Shown: one piece after another, positions 1-7,518 of the stretch
Numbering within the stretch: position 1 is the stretch's first letter
Layout of the letters: each line of letters starts with the position of its first letter
Source of the DNA: Rhodococcus coprophilus NBRC 100603
GTDB lineage: Bacteria; Actinomycetota; Actinomycetes; Mycobacteriales; Mycobacteriaceae
Assembly: GCF_001895045.1 (NCBI RefSeq)
Contig: NZ_BDAM01000005.1
Location: forward strand, 248,001-312,000
Length of the DNA stretch: 64,000 nucleotides
Reading direction: 5' to 3'
Translations under genes and position numbers: made by a program
The notes under the pieces: model-generated
The model's input: only the letters and a program-made list of their open reading frames with translations
Told to the model about the DNA's origin: nothing
Databases searched by the model: none

Positions 1-498
1 GTCATCGCGTCCGCCGGGTTCTTCCTCCTGGCTATCGCTTTCGCGTGGCTGGCGCTGGTCATGACTCCGGAGGCTTCAAGCCTGCAGTTGCTGCTACCCA
101 TCGGTCTGATGGGCATCGCGAGCGCGGCGATCTGGTCGCCGCTGTCCGCGACGGCCACCAACCACCTGTCACGGGACCTCGCCGGTGCGGGATCGGGCGT
201 CTACAACACGACGCGGCAGATCGGTGCGGTACTCGGGAGCGCGGCACTGGGATCGCTGATGGCCGCACGATTGTCGGCGAACGGGCTGGGCAGCGGTGGA
301 TCCTCCGGAACGGATGCCGTCGAACTACCGATTTTCCTGCGCGAACAATTCGCCACCGCGATGTCGCAGTCCATGTGGCTGCCGATGTCGGTTCTGCTGG
401 TCGGCCTTGTTGCGTCGCTGGCGTTCGAACGTCCGCGAAGCCAGATCAGAAGCCGCGAGGCCGCCCGCGCGAGGGCCTCGGAAAGCGCTGCACTCTGA
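1..498 (+). CDS. MFS drug exporter, C-terminal part (gene begins before window)
   Basis: The frame is open from base 1 and ends at a TGA at 496-498, giving about 165 residues of C-terminus. Hydrophobic segments lie at residues 1-20, 27-46 and 121-140. The segment GSGVYNTTRQIGAVLGSAALG (about residues 63-83) is typical of the late membrane helices of DHA2-family (EmrB/QacA, 14-TM) proton-coupled multidrug exporters, and a basic tail follows. The family call rests on that segment and on the membrane pattern; the substrate cannot be judged from this piece. No regulator is visible on this side of the gene. Confidence 0.75.
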   Translation, partial: VIASAGFFLLAIAFAWLALVMTPEASSLQLLLPIGLMGIASAAIWSPLSATATNHLSRDLAGAGSGVYNTTRQIGAVLGSAALGSLMAARLSANGLGSGGSSGTDAVELPIFLREQFATAMSQSMWLPMSVLLVGLVASLAFERPRSQIRSREAARARASESAAL

Positions 499-592
499 CC
501 CGCGGAGGCGTTCTTCGCTGCTTTGTCGTTCACGCCCCCCGAGTGTGACGCACGCCATATAGTTTCAACCACGCACAGCCGTGGGAGGTGGC

Positions 593-1651
593 ATGTCATT
601 GGCGGTGGTGGAGATTCCCGCTGGGGCCGGGTGGTTGAGGGACGAGCGTGTCACGCGCCGGTCCGGCGGCATCCTGCAGTACGAAGGACTGGAGCCGTGC
701 CTGGCAGAACTTCTCGATCGCAGTGCGCTTCGATTCTCGAACAATGTTGCAGCCATTGATCGTTCGGGCCGCACCGTGACCTATCGCGAGTTGTGGGCGG
801 CCGCGGCGCGGGTGGCGGGAGGACTGCTCGACCAAGGTGTCGGACCGGCCGATCGTGTCGTCGTGCACTACTGCAACGGTTTCGAGTGGCTGAGAGGCTT
901 TCTCGGCGTCGTCCTGGCCGGTGCCGTTCCCGTTCTGCCCGATCCGACGTGCAGCGATACCGAACTGGACTGGATCGTCTCCGACAGCGGTGCCGTGCTC
1001 TGCCTGCAGGACACCCTGCCCGACGGCCTCGCATTCCTCGACGGCGGAGCATCGCCCGACGAACTCGCCCTGCTGTACTACGTGCGCAGGTGGGGTGGCG
1101 GCATGCACGGCGTCGAACTGACCAACACCAACGTGCTCTCGACCATCGAAGCCGTCGCGCACGCGATGAACCTGGCGGGCGAGAGCGCTCGCACGGTCAT
1201 CACCGCGCCACTGTCGACGGCGGTGGGATGCAGTGTGCAGTTGCTGCCCACCCTGGCGTTCGGCGGCACGGTCGTCGCGTCGGGATCGCGCGGTATCAGG
1301 GTGCCGTGGCGGCATCCGCGCGCGTCCTTCCCGTCCGCGCATTGCGTCCGCGGATGGGGTGTGGCCGAGACCGGCGGAATCGGACTGTTGTTGCCGTCGG
1401 AGTGCCGGAAACAGCATCCGCGCAGCGTGGGGGTCCCGTTCGGTGGAATCGAGGTCGCGCTGCTGGGGCCGGGTGCGGAAACCGGCGTCGGTGAGTTGCT
1501 GTGCAGAGGCCCCAGTGTCGCGAGGCGCTACTGGAACGATCCGGTGGCAACGGCCGACACGTTCTCCGATGCGGGCTGGTTCCGCACCGGCGACCAGGTC
1601 TACATCGACGACGACGGGTTCGTGTACCCGGTGGCAGTGCGAGTGGGCTGA
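593..1651 (+). CDS. Degenerate, C-terminally truncated AMP-binding (acyl-CoA ligase-like) protein
   Basis: The ATG at 593 follows GGGAGG at 582-587; a GTG at 581 is less likely. The roughly 352 residues align with the N-terminal domain of ANL acyl-CoA ligases: an opening segment (TYRELWAAAARVAGGL), an A5-like GWGVAETGG, and an A7-like GWFRTGDQVYIDDDGFVYP. The A3 phosphate loop, usually TSGTTGxPKG, is replaced by YVRRWGGGMHG near residue 165. The chain stops just after A7, so the lid domain with the catalytic lysine is absent. Normal family members have 500-550 residues. The gene precedes a crotonase by about 110 bases. It is likely an inactive relative or a decaying gene, although the frame itself is intact. 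Confidence 0.7.
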   Translation: MSLAVVEIPAGAGWLRDERVTRRSGGILQYEGLEPCLAELLDRSALRFSNNVAAIDRSGRTVTYRELWAAAARVAGGLLDQGVGPADRVVVHYCNGFEWLRGFLGVVLAGAVPVLPDPTCSDTELDWIVSDSGAVLCLQDTLPDGLAFLDGGASPDELALLYYVRRWGGGMHGVELTNTNVLSTIEAVAHAMNLAGESARTVITAPLSTAVGCSVQLLPTLAFGGTVVASGSRGIRVPWRHPRASFPSAHCVRGWGVAETGGIGLLLPSECRKQHPRSVGVPFGGIEVALLGPGAETGVGELLCRGPSVARRYWNDPVATADTFSDAGWFRTGDQVYIDDDGFVYPVAVRVG

Positions 1652-1708
1652 CCGGGACGAAGGAACTGCCACACGAGCGGAGGTCGGGTATACACCCGGT
1701 AGCCGAAT

Positions 1709-1722
1709 TCTCCGGCCGGAGA
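1709..1722. promoter_or_regulatory. 14-bp perfect palindrome upstream of the crotonase gene
   Basis: TCTCCGGCCGGAGA is fully self-complementary and lies 42 bases before the crotonase start, inside the 113-base gap after the degenerate ligase. It could be an operator for an unidentified regulator. High-GC DNA produces such sites by chance, so support is modest. Confidence 0.3.
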
Positions 1723-1764
1723 GCGGCAACGACCCGGAAACCCCACAACAGCAAGGATGTGTTC

Positions 1765-2526
1765 ATGTCCGACGAAGTTCTGCTCGAGCGTCGTGGCCGA
1801 GTCCTCGTCATCACCATCAACCGGCCCGACGCGCGCAACGCTGTCAACGCGGGGGTCAGCCGGGGGCTCGCCGACGCGGTCGACACCCTCGACGAGGACG
1901 CCGGATTGTCGGTCGGTGTGCTGACCGGTGCCGGCGGGAACTTCTGCGCGGGAATGGACCTCAAAGCCTTCGTCGCGGGCGAGAACGTCGCGATCCCCGG
2001 CAAGGGACTCGGCTTCACCGAGGCTCCGCCCCGCAAGCCGCTCATTGCCGCCGTCGAAGGCTTCGCGCTTGCCGGCGGCACCGAACTGGTCCTCTCGGCC
2101 GACCTGGTGGTCGCGGCCAAGAACGCCAAATTCGGTATTCCCGAGGTCAAGCGGGGTCTGGTCGCTGCGGGTGGCGGACTTCTGCGCCTGCCGTCCCGTA
2201 TTCCGTACCAGAAGGCGATGGAACTGGCACTGACCGGCGACTCCTTCACCGCGGAGGAAGCCCACGGATTCGGCTTCGTCAACACGCTGACCGAGCCCGG
2301 CGAAGCGCTCGAGAGCGCGCTGGCACTCGCCGAACGCATCACTGCGAACGGTCCGCTCGCAGTGGCGGTGACCAAGGAGATCATCTCGAAGTCGGTGGAC
2401 TGGTCGTCGGACGAGGCATTCGCGAAGCAGATGGAACTGGCCGGACCGGTGTTCGTGTCCGAGGACGCGCGCGAGGGTGCGACCGCGTTCGCGGAGAAGC
2501 GAGCACCCGTATGGCAGGGCCGTTAG
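1765..2526 (+). CDS. Enoyl-CoA hydratase/isomerase (crotonase family)
   Basis: This is a 253-residue protein of normal crotonase length, starting at the ATG at 1765 in MSDEVLLERRGRVLVITINR. The oxyanion-hole segments are present: NFCAGMDLKAF (about 63-73) and AVEGFALAGGTELVLSADL (about 98-116). Both catalytic glutamates of classical hydratases seem to be kept: the Glu in GGTEL and the Glu in IPEVKRGL. It should act on 2-enoyl-CoA thioesters in beta-oxidation or a related CoA pathway, in the cytoplasm. The purine deaminase gene follows 12 bases later, so the two may be co-transcribed, though no metabolic link is obvious. The exact substrate cannot be read from sequence; other crotonase reactions remain possible. 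Confidence 0.85.
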   Translation: MSDEVLLERRGRVLVITINRPDARNAVNAGVSRGLADAVDTLDEDAGLSVGVLTGAGGNFCAGMDLKAFVAGENVAIPGKGLGFTEAPPRKPLIAAVEGFALAGGTELVLSADLVVAAKNAKFGIPEVKRGLVAAGGGLLRLPSRIPYQKAMELALTGDSFTAEEAHGFGFVNTLTEPGEALESALALAERITANGPLAVAVTKEIISKSVDWSSDEAFAKQMELAGPVFVSEDAREGATAFAEKRAPVWQGR

Positions 2527-2538
2527 GAGGCGAGGAAC

Positions 2539-3516
2539 ATGACACCACGCGGTGATTCCGGCGAGGTGGGAGCCTCCGCCTCGCCGGAACACGGCTTGGC
2601 GGAGTTGCATGTGCACATCGAGGGCACACTCGAGCCGGAACTGATTCTCGAACTGGCCGAACGCAACAACATCGATTTCCCCCACAGCGATCTCGACGAA
2701 CTCCGCGCCAGGTACGAGTTCACCGAACTGCAGTCGTTTCTCGACCTGTACTACGCGAACATGGACGTGCTGCGCACCGCGGAGGACTTCTCCGACCTCG
2801 CTCGCGCCTATCTCGCGCGCGCCGCCCGCGCCGGGGTCACCCGCGCCGAGTTCTTCTTCGATCCGCAGGCACATGTGGTGCGTGGGGTTCCGCTCACGGA
2901 AGTGGTGGAGGGGCTTTCCGATGCGGTCGCCGCCGCACACCGCGAGTTCGGTGTGGACGCGGCGATGATCGCATCGATCGTCCGCGACCATCCGGTGCCG
3001 GACGCCCACGAGATTCTCGGCGAACTGCTGCGCCTGCAGGCGCCGATCATCGGGCTCGGCCTCGATTCGGCGGAAGTGGGGTACCCACCGTCGCTCTTCG
3101 AGGACGTTTTCGCGCGTGCCCGCGCCGAAGGTCTGCGCATCACGGCGCATGCCGGCGAGGAAGGGCCTCCGGAATACGTGTGGCAGGCCCTCGATCTCCT
3201 CGGTGCCGAACGCATCGATCACGGTATCCGGTCGCTGGAAGATCCTGCCCTCGTCGCGCGACTCGTCGACGAGCAGATCCCCCTCACCGCGTGCCCGTTG
3301 TCGAATGTGCGCCTGCGCGTAGTCGATTCGCTTGCCGTCCACCCGTTGCGCCGAATGCTCGATGCGGGCCTGGCGGTGTGCGTGAACTCCGACGACCCGG
3401 CCTACTTCGGTGGCTACGTCGACGACGTGTTCGCCGCCCTGCACGACCAGCTGGGACTGACCGTCGATGAGCGCAACACCCTGGCGCGCAACTCGATTCG
3501 AGCAGCGTTCACCTGA
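2539..3516 (+). CDS. Adenosine/adenine deaminase family protein, probably adenine deaminase
   Basis: A 325-residue TIM-barrel metal hydrolase. The metal-binding HVHIEG (about 24-29), HAGEEGPPEYVWQALDLLG (about 201-219), the DHGIRSLED segment and the SDDPAYFGGY segment are all present. The GPPEYVWQALD and AEVGYPP signatures are the ones I associate with the adenine deaminase branch (EC 3.5.4.2, fungal Aah1 type) rather than with adenosine deaminase. It would convert adenine to hypoxanthine for purine salvage. Start is the ATG at 2539, with GGAGG at 2526-2530 straddling the crotonase stop. Adenosine deaminase activity is the alternative. Confidence 0.85.
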   Translation: MTPRGDSGEVGASASPEHGLAELHVHIEGTLEPELILELAERNNIDFPHSDLDELRARYEFTELQSFLDLYYANMDVLRTAEDFSDLARAYLARAARAGVTRAEFFFDPQAHVVRGVPLTEVVEGLSDAVAAAHREFGVDAAMIASIVRDHPVPDAHEILGELLRLQAPIIGLGLDSAEVGYPPSLFEDVFARARAEGLRITAHAGEEGPPEYVWQALDLLGAERIDHGIRSLEDPALVARLVDEQIPLTACPLSNVRLRVVDSLAVHPLRRMLDAGLAVCVNSDDPAYFGGYVDDVFAALHDQLGLTVDERNTLARNSIRAAFT

Positions 3517-3528
3517 GGGCAGGACGGT

Positions 3529-4836
3529 TCATACGCCGAGTACCCGATCGAGATACGGATTGGCGAACATCCGTCCCGGGTCCACCCGATCGCGCACGGC
3601 CAGGAAATCGTCGAACCGAGGGTACGTCGGCCGCAGGTCGTCGGCGGTGCGTTCGTGCAGTTTTCCCCAATGCGGGCGGCCGTCGACGGCACGCATGATC
3701 TGCTCGACCGCCTCGAAGTACGCGCGATGCTCGCGCCGGTGATATTGGTGCACGGCGACGTAGGCCGTTTCCCGTCCGTACGCGGTGGACATCCAGACGT
3801 CGTCCGGTGCTGCGAAGCGGACCTCGACGGGAAAGCCGATCCGAGTGTCGCTTTCCCGGAGCCAGGTCTCGATCTCGCGGATCACTGCCGGCAGGGTTTC
3901 GGCGGGAACGGCATATTCCATTTCACGGAACCGGACCCGGCGATTGGATGCGAACACCCGGTAACTGCGATCGACGAACGTGCGGGCCGACAGGGCGCGT
4001 GACGCCACCCGGTTGAGAGGGGGGATCGCGGCGGGGGCGCGGGTGCCGACCTGCTGAAAGGCCGAGAACAGGCCGTTGGAGAGGAGTTCGTCGTCGACCA
4101 GGCCTCTGATCCGTCCCACCGGCTGGACCGGTGCGGGCCCGTCGAGCCTGGTGTTGTGCTTGGTCAGCACTCCGTCGGTGTGGGGGAACCAGTAGAACTC
4201 GAAGTGGTCGACGCCGGTGCGCACCGATTCGACGTCGGCGAGGGTTTCGCTCAACGACGCCGGCGCTTCGTGCGCGCGCAGACGGAACGCCGGTACGCAC
4301 TCGAGGGTGAGGGTGGCGAGGACACCCAGTGCGCCGAGGCCGAGCCGGGCAGCTTCGAACAGTGCCGGGTCGTGCTCGGGTGAGCATTCGGCGACGCTTC
4401 CGTCGGCGAGCACCATCGTCAACGCCCGGACGGACGCCGCGAGTCCGGTGAATTGTGTTCCCGTGCCGTGTGTTCCGGTCGAGACGGCACCTGCGATCGA
4501 CTGGACGTCGATGTCGCCGAGGTTGGGCAGTGCCAGGCCCATCGCCCACAGTAGAGCGCTCAACTCGCGCAGGCGGGTGCCCGCGTAGACGGTCACGAGA
4601 GCGCCGGTGGGTGTCGGCTCCGCCGAGAGGATCCCGGACATCTCGTCGAGCGAGATCATCGTGCCGTCGGTGACGGCGACACCTGTGAACGAATGGCCCG
4701 CGCCCACCGCCTTGACGCGGTCACCGCGCCGCGCGGCACCGGCAACGACGGCGACGAGGTCGTCGACGGTGCTCGGGGTGTCGAAGCGGCGAGGTGAGGC
4801 CGCTTCGGTTCGCGCCCAGTTGTGCCATGTCGACAT
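3529..4836 (-). CDS. FAD-linked sugar-lactone oxidase (D-arabinono-1,4-lactone oxidase family)
   Basis: About 435 residues. The N-terminal PCMH FAD-binding domain carries AVGAGHSFTGVAVTDG (about 40-55), whose histidine in GHS is the usual site of covalent FAD attachment. The middle contains GDIDVQSIAGAVSTGTHGTG. The C-terminal domain ends with the ALO signature HWGKLHE, then a segment with RVDPGRMFANPYLDRVLG. It oxidises an aldono-lactone or a related alditol with oxygen or an electron carrier as acceptor; the substrate is not clear. The start is placed at the third ATG (MSTWHNWARTE); ATGs at 4845 and 4848 are alternatives. It is divergent from a TetR gene, with an 18-bp palindrome just upstream. 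Confidence 0.8.
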   Translation of the reverse strand: MSTWHNWARTEAASPRRFDTPSTVDDLVAVVAGAARRGDRVKAVGAGHSFTGVAVTDGTMISLDEMSGILSAEPTPTGALVTVYAGTRLRELSALLWAMGLALPNLGDIDVQSIAGAVSTGTHGTGTQFTGLAASVRALTMVLADGSVAECSPEHDPALFEAARLGLGALGVLATLTLECVPAFRLRAHEAPASLSETLADVESVRTGVDHFEFYWFPHTDGVLTKHNTRLDGPAPVQPVGRIRGLVDDELLSNGLFSAFQQVGTRAPAAIPPLNRVASRALSARTFVDRSYRVFASNRRVRFREMEYAVPAETLPAVIREIETWLRESDTRIGFPVEVRFAAPDDVWMSTAYGRETAYVAVHQYHRREHRAYFEAVEQIMRAVDGRPHWGKLHERTADDLRPTYPRFDDFLAVRDRVDPGRMFANPYLDRVLGV

Positions 4837-4851
4837 GAGAACCATCATGAT

Positions 4852-4869
4852 CCTGGACGACCGTCCAGG
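4852..4869. promoter_or_regulatory. Candidate TetR operator between divergent genes
   Basis: CCTGGACG (4852-4859), AC, CGTCCAGG (4862-4869): 8-bp perfect inverted repeats around a 2-bp centre. It sits 16 bases upstream of the lactone oxidase start and 44 bases upstream of the TetR start, in a 76-base divergent intergenic region. Size, symmetry and place are typical of TetR operators. Repression of both genes is inferred. Confidence 0.6.
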
Positions 4870-4912
4870 TCAATAGCGCCACCGGACGGGCGCCGCGTTC
4901 TACGATCGAATC

Positions 4913-5581
4913 ATGCTGAATCGGTTGCCCGCGGACGAACGGCGGGCGCAACTCGTCGAGTCCGCGCTCGCGCTGGCCGAGCGCGGAGGAGTCGGTGCGG
5001 TGACCGTTCGTGCCGTCGCCGAGCACGCGGGCGTTTCGCTCGGCGTCGTGCACTACTGCTTCGACAGCAAGGAAGCGCTCGTCGTGGCCATGGCGGAAAC
5101 GCTCATCGACCAGCTCGGCGAGGCCATGAACGCCGCCTTCGACCTTCCCGACGACGGGCCCGACACGCAGGGCCTGATCGGGCTCCGGCAACTGCTCCAT
5201 GCGGGTCTCACCGCGATGTGGCCTGCTCTCGAGTTCACGGCGGGACGCCAGTTGCTCACCTACGAGATCACCGCGTACTCGTTGCGGCACCGCGGCGCGG
5301 CCTCCGCGTCGAACGGCGTGGACGGTCAGGTCGCGAGCGGCGACATCGCAACGCTCCAATATCAGCGGATGGACGAGCACGCGAGCGGTTTCCTGGTGGC
5401 GTGTGCCGAACGCTCCGCCACGGAGTGGATCGAACCTGTCTCGAGTCTCGCGAGACTGGCGCTGGCGCTGCTCGACGGACTCGTGCTGCGATGGCTCGTC
5501 GACCAGGACAACGACGCGGTGGTGATCGAACTCGACAATCTGGCGGGGATCATCGCCTCGCGCGCCGCAGAACGGCCCTGA
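4913..5581 (+). CDS. TetR-family transcriptional regulator
   Basis: 222 residues. The N-terminal helix-turn-helix is clear: TVRAVAEHAGVSLGVVHYCFDSKEAL at about residues 29-54, where FDSKE is the typical end of the TetR DNA-binding domain. The rest is a helical ligand-binding/dimer domain of usual length. It is divergent from the lactone oxidase, with a palindromic candidate operator between them, so it probably represses that gene and itself. The amino-acid deaminase gene begins 32 bases after its stop and may be on the same transcript. The ligand is unknown. Confidence 0.85.
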   Translation: MLNRLPADERRAQLVESALALAERGGVGAVTVRAVAEHAGVSLGVVHYCFDSKEALVVAMAETLIDQLGEAMNAAFDLPDDGPDTQGLIGLRQLLHAGLTAMWPALEFTAGRQLLTYEITAYSLRHRGAASASNGVDGQVASGDIATLQYQRMDEHASGFLVACAERSATEWIEPVSSLARLALALLDGLVLRWLVDQDNDAVVIELDNLAGIIASRAAERP

Positions 5582-5613
5582 CCGACCCACCTACGTTCCC
5601 GATCGCCAACCGG

Positions 5614-6801
5614 ATGGGATGTGCCTTGCTCAACGCTGCTCTCGACCGACTCGCCGCCGCCACCGCCGAACTCGATCCGCCGTTCGCCGCAGTCGATCTG
5701 CAGACCCTGCGCGGGAACGCGCAGGATCTTCTCCGGCGCGCGGGCGGCACACCCGTCCGCGTCGCGAGCAAGTCGGTGCGGTGCCGCACGATCCTCGAAG
5801 AGGTTCTCGGGTCGACACTGACCGCCCGCGACGGATTCCGCGGGATCATGGCGTATTCCTTGCGCGAGGCCCTGTGGCTGGTCGAGCAAGGCGCACGCGA
5901 CGTGCTGCTCGGCTACCCCACGGTCGACCGCGGTGCACTCGCCGAGTTGGGGGCCCGCCCCACCGCGCTCGAATCCGTCACCTTGATGGTGGATTCCGCC
6001 GACCACCTGAGTCTGATACGAAATGCGGTGGGATCCGGGAACATTCGGATCCGGGTGTGCCTGGATGTGGACGCCTCCCTGCGTGTCGGGAGGGTACATC
6101 TGGGTGTGCGACGTTCACCGTTGCGCACCCCGGATCAGGTGGCCACGCTGGCACGCAGCGCCGAGTCCGCCGGCTTCGCCGTGGTCGGCGTGATGTTCTA
6201 CGAAGCCCAGATCGCCGGTCTCCCCGATTCGTCCGCGCCGGTGCGCTGGGTCAAGCGGGTGTCCGCGGCCGAACTCGCGACCCGGCGGGGCGAGGTGGTC
6301 GACGCGGTGCGATCGGTGACCGGTGGTCTGGAGATCGTCAACAGCGGCGGAACCGGTTCTCTGGAAGTGAGTTCCGCCGATCCGGTCGTCACCGAGGTCA
6401 CCGCCGGATCCGGTCTCTACATGCCCACGCTGTTCGACGGTTACCGTGCTTTCACCGCTCACCCGTCGATCTTCTTTGCGCTGCCCGCAGTACGGAAGCC
6501 CTCGGCGACGATCACGACCCTGTTCGGCGGCGGCTACATCGCGTCGGGACCGGCGTCGGCGTCACGGGTTCCTCGTCCGGTGCGGCCTGCCGGACTGAAG
6601 TTGCTGCGCAACGAGGGTACGGGGGAAGTACAGACGCCGGTCGCGGGCCGCGCCGCCGGCGGCATCCCGATCGGCGGCAGGGTCTGGTTCCGGCATGCGA
6701 AGGCCGGTGAACTGTGTGAACGATTCGACCGGTTGTATGTCGTGGACGGCGACACCCGCGTGGAGGTCCCCACTTACCGCGGCGAGGGTCATTGCTGGTG
6801 A
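5614..6801 (+). CDS. PLP-dependent amino acid deaminase/aldolase (alanine racemase-like fold)
   Basis: About 395 residues. The N-terminal region has an alanine-racemase-type barrel: RVASKSVRC (about 46-54) holds the likely PLP lysine, followed by GIMAYSLREALWL and DVLLGYP. The middle has MVDSADHLSL and IRVCLDVDASLRVG. The C-terminal half has the D-threonine aldolase/D-serine dehydratase-like pattern IVNSGGTGSL, VTEVTAGSGLYMP and FGGGYIASGPA, ending with a cluster that includes GRVWFRHAKAGELCERF. It should act on a D-amino or beta-hydroxy amino acid; the substrate is unknown. The start at 5614 (MGCALLNAALDRL) leaves 32 bases after the TetR gene, without a strong ribosome-binding site. Confidence 0.8.
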   Translation: MGCALLNAALDRLAAATAELDPPFAAVDLQTLRGNAQDLLRRAGGTPVRVASKSVRCRTILEEVLGSTLTARDGFRGIMAYSLREALWLVEQGARDVLLGYPTVDRGALAELGARPTALESVTLMVDSADHLSLIRNAVGSGNIRIRVCLDVDASLRVGRVHLGVRRSPLRTPDQVATLARSAESAGFAVVGVMFYEAQIAGLPDSSAPVRWVKRVSAAELATRRGEVVDAVRSVTGGLEIVNSGGTGSLEVSSADPVVTEVTAGSGLYMPTLFDGYRAFTAHPSIFFALPAVRKPSATITTLFGGGYIASGPASASRVPRPVRPAGLKLLRNEGTGEVQTPVAGRAAGGIPIGGRVWFRHAKAGELCERFDRLYVVDGDTRVEVPTYRGEGHCW

Positions 6802-6823
6802 CCCGGATGGGAGAATGCGCGAC

Positions 6824-7453
6824 ATGCCGTTCTTCCCGGGAATCGCCGGACGAATCCACTGGCGACACTGGCCGGTCGACGAGCCGCACGCGGGCGTGGT
6901 CTTCGCCCACGGGATGGGCCAGCACACCGGCCATTACCACCGGTTCGCCCGAGGATTGGCGGCGCACGGAGTGGCGATGTGGGGAATCGACCTCGCCGGG
7001 CACGGGTTGTCGGAGGGGCCTGCGGGGCAGCCCGGGAAGACCGCCGACCACGCTGCGGACCTCGCGACACTCACGGGCATCGCCGAGACGAGGGGAGTGC
7101 CGCTGGTGCTCATGGGGCATTCCCTCGGCGCGGCGGCGTCGCTCACGTTGCTGCGGTCCGATCACGTCCGGTTCCGCGGGGTCGTGTTGTGCGGAACGCC
7201 GCAGGGCGCTGCCCTTCCGGAGACCGCGCACCTGCTTACCGCCGGTGGGTCGACCGTGCTCGCCGTGCACGGCGTCGACGACCGGCTGGCACCCGTCGCA
7301 CCGGTGCGGGCGTGGGCCGGGTCGGTGCCCGCGATGCGGTGGCGCGAGTATGCGGACGCCGGGCACGACCTGCTTCACGAGCCGGTCCACCGCCGGGTGA
7401 CGGACGACGTCGCCGAGTTCGTCCTCGAGGTCTCCGGAAGCCGGCGGAGGTAG
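6824..7453 (+). CDS. Alpha/beta hydrolase, lysophospholipase/monoacylglycerol lipase-like
   Basis: 209 residues, shorter than the 270-300 usual for the monoglyceride lipase family. It shows FAHGMGQHTGHYHRFARGLAAHG (oxyanion region, about 27-49), DLAGHGLSEGP, the nucleophile elbow MGHSLG (about 95-100), and an acid/His end with HGVDDRLAPV and ADAGHDLLHE. The full Ser-Asp-His triad is therefore plausible. The missing residues fall in the cap region. Start is the ATG at 6824 with GGGAG at 6809-6813; an in-frame ATG at 6815 is too close to that site. It follows the amino-acid deaminase gene by 22 bases and shares a strong terminator with the convergent fadD. Confidence 0.8.
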   Translation: MPFFPGIAGRIHWRHWPVDEPHAGVVFAHGMGQHTGHYHRFARGLAAHGVAMWGIDLAGHGLSEGPAGQPGKTADHAADLATLTGIAETRGVPLVLMGHSLGAAASLTLLRSDHVRFRGVVLCGTPQGAALPETAHLLTAGGSTVLAVHGVDDRLAPVAPVRAWAGSVPAMRWREYADAGHDLLHEPVHRRVTDDVAEFVLEVSGSRRR

Positions 7454-7458
7454 AAACG

Positions 7459-7493
7459 ACTGTGCCCCTCGCCGACTCGGCGAGGGGCACAGT
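7459..7493. terminator. Bidirectional terminator hairpin between convergent genes
   Basis: ACTGTGCCCCTCGCCGA at 7459-7475 pairs perfectly with its complement at 7477-7493, giving a long GC-rich stem with a minimal loop and no T-run. It lies 6 bases after the hydrolase stop and 26 bases beyond the fadD stop. Confidence 0.85.
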
Positions 7494-7518
7494 GCGCGGG
7501 ACTACGCGGAGGGGCCGA

